Assembly (NCBI GenBank): GCA_013433145.1
Contig: CM024172.1
Location: 11,556,053-11,620,052 of the forward strand
DNA from: Ascaris suum
Lineage: Eukaryota; Nematoda; Chromadorea; Rhabditida; Ascarididae
Direction of reading: 5' to 3'
DNA length: 64,000 bases
Part shown: positions 63,916 through 64,000 of the stretch, piece after piece
Layout of the letters: every line of letters begins with the position of its first letter
Numbering within the stretch: position 1 is the first letter of the stretch
The notes under the pieces: generated by a model
What the model was told of the DNA's origin: nothing
The model's input: the letters and a program-made list of their open reading frames with translations, nothing else
Databases searched by the model: none
Made by a program: the position numbers and the translations under genes

Positions 63916-64000
63916 CTTAACTACATTTTCTAAAATACGCTTGGCTTCGAAGGCGTTGAAATTGCCACACCCATATTCTTCTAGTTAATGCCACTGAAGC

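Overview
The window reads as AT-rich nematode genomic DNA. Introns are AT/T-rich, most 3' splice sites end in TTTCAG-like or TTNYAG sequence, exons are short, and long perfect (TA)n arrays plus homopolymer runs fill the introns. The protein content suggests a nervous-system gene. Species cannot be fixed from the sequence. A parasitic nematode with unusually large introns is the best guess, by inference only.

I see essentially one gene, on the + strand, entering before the window (or near its start) and probably leaving after it. Joining 20 exons between 1329 and 52016 gives a reading frame with no stop. Every intron is GT-AG, every splice phase matches its neighbour, and the total is 3,873 nt or 1,291 codons. 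No transposase, rRNA, tRNA, CRISPR array or second convincing protein gene was found. Residue numbers below refer to this 1,291-residue partial model.

Layout: 1-1.4 kb holds the first confident exon and one possible exon before it. From 1.4 to 13.3 kb is a 11.9-kb intron. The largest exon (13258-13868) encodes a low-complexity Ser/Pro/Gln region ending in a long amphipathic helix. Exons at 21.8, 24.2 and 25.3 kb each carry one copy of a helix motif like the start of the Rab-binding domain of RIM proteins (L-S-x-x-E-R-x-x-I-[ML]-x-V-M). Exons from 28.5 to 38.5 kb encode an acidic, Ser-rich, disordered region. Exons from 39.2 to 43.8 kb and at 51.9 kb encode a Thr/Ser-rich region. After 52.0 kb no exon is confident. 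A GC-richer segment at about 59.8-60.55 kb may be an internal promoter or 5' exon.

The best inference is the long N-terminal half of a RIM/Clarinet-type presynaptic active-zone scaffold. The RIM-like motif is visible. The assignment to a named gene is not proven, because the C-terminal PDZ and C2 domains that would settle it lie outside the window. Several isoform choices can be read from the sequence: an alternative terminal exon pair at 37.1-37.4 kb, two in-frame acceptors at 28.5 kb, a retained-intron stop at 40.4 kb, and a possible symmetric cassette exon at 25.1 kb.
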